Assembly (NCBI GenBank): GCA_963971425.1
Contig: OZ020521.1
Location: 8,325,519-8,389,518 of the forward strand
Length of the DNA stretch: 64,000 nucleotides
Direction of reading: 5' to 3'
Origin: Bryoerythrophyllum caledonicum
Taxonomy: Eukaryota; Streptophyta; Bryopsida; Pottiales; Pottiaceae
The translations under genes were made by a program, and so were the position numbers. Below are positions 63,863 through 64,000 of this stretch, one piece after another. Below the pieces are notes generated by a model, which had not been told where the DNA came from, ran no database searches, and was given only the letters and a program-made list of their open reading frames with translations. The first letter of the stretch is position 1. Every line of letters starts with the position of its first letter.

Positions 63863-64000
63863 GAAAGATGTATGAATCACAAGTAGTCAAGCGTCTCGCA
63901 CTCCACGAAGGAAGAATCAACGAGTGCGAGTGGAACTAGAGAATGTAGTATCTTTACTAATGACAAACCATCACTAACAAGCAAGGACTCACTAATCACT
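63863..64000 (-). repeat. Partial 5' LTR of the DNMT-bearing element
   Basis: 138 bp, matching 54662-54799 with about one difference. It continues beyond the window. Confidence 0.85.

Larger units (their letters stand above)
54664..64000 (-). mobile_element. Ty3/Gypsy retrotransposon carrying a cytosine-5 methyltransferase and a PHD finger
   Basis: A minus-strand element, cut off by the window end. Order along its own strand: 5' LTR (63,863 onward), leader, gag with two CCHC knuckles, protease, a DNMT3-like methyltransferase region, RT, RNase H, integrase, PHD finger, purine tract, 3' LTR (55123-54664). DNMT capture by Ty3-type elements has been reported in charophyte algae. The visible part of the 5' LTR differs from the 3' LTR at about one position in 138, so insertion was recent. 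The coding part carries about three breaks. It is markedly GC-richer than the rest of the window. Confidence 0.85.

Noticed and set aside
1-64000. CRISPR array, operon-type gene cluster or bacterial island
   Set aside because: Repeats are satellites, LTRs or microsatellites without regular spacers. Gene content is entirely eukaryotic retroelement type.

Overview
The window looks like intergenic, transposon-packed DNA from a streptophyte: a seed-free plant or a charophyte-type green alga. This is inferred from element types only. There is a plant Tat/Ogre-like Ty3 element, a Ty3 element carrying a cytosine-5 DNA methyltransferase domain (reported from charophytes and dinoflagellates), and LINEs resembling the dual-endonuclease Dualen/RandI group of green algae. 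I recognise no host housekeeping gene, rRNA or clear tRNA.

Layout. 1-9 kb: mostly non-coding, with a degenerate satellite (1.25-2.19 kb), low-complexity AT-rich DNA (5.8-6.1 kb), one weak hypothetical gene (6955-7386, minus) and a tRNA-like remnant near 7.7 kb. 9-20.2 kb: LINE copy A on the plus strand. Its ORF1 is an RNA-binding-type protein with a C-terminal coiled coil. Its ORF2 has a 2A peptide, an APE endonuclease, reverse transcriptase, a PCIF1-like methyltransferase-fold domain, RNase H, a CCHC finger and an R2-type endonuclease domain, ending in a 30-nt poly(A). Only one nonsense and one frameshift interrupt it. 20.2-21.8 kb: spacer with a short tandem repeat. 21.8-30.4 kb: a related LINE, copy B, on the minus strand, with more breaks. 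It also has the 2A motif but lacks the whole APE domain. 30.4-33.1 kb: its probable leader, with a minisatellite and several short GT-AG intron-like sequences. 34,700-35,083: a MITE-like element with 29-bp inverted ends.

35,104-54,544: a 19.4-kb Tat/Ogre-like LTR retrotransposon with about 1,985-bp, almost identical LTRs and a 5-bp target duplication, so it is very young. Beyond gag and pol it has a leader cluster of small overlapping ORFs, three of them paralogous, and a GC-rich coding region between integrase and the 3' LTR. 54,664 to the window end: a minus-strand Ty3/Gypsy element with gag, protease, a DNMT3-like methyltransferase region, RT, RNase H, integrase and a terminal PHD finger. 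Its 5' LTR runs off the window.

Most interesting: (i) a LINE family combining 2A, two endonuclease types and a PCIF1-like domain; (ii) the DNMT plus PHD Ty3 element; (iii) the small-ORF cluster in the giant Tat-like element. All function calls rest on motifs read by eye; no database search was possible.
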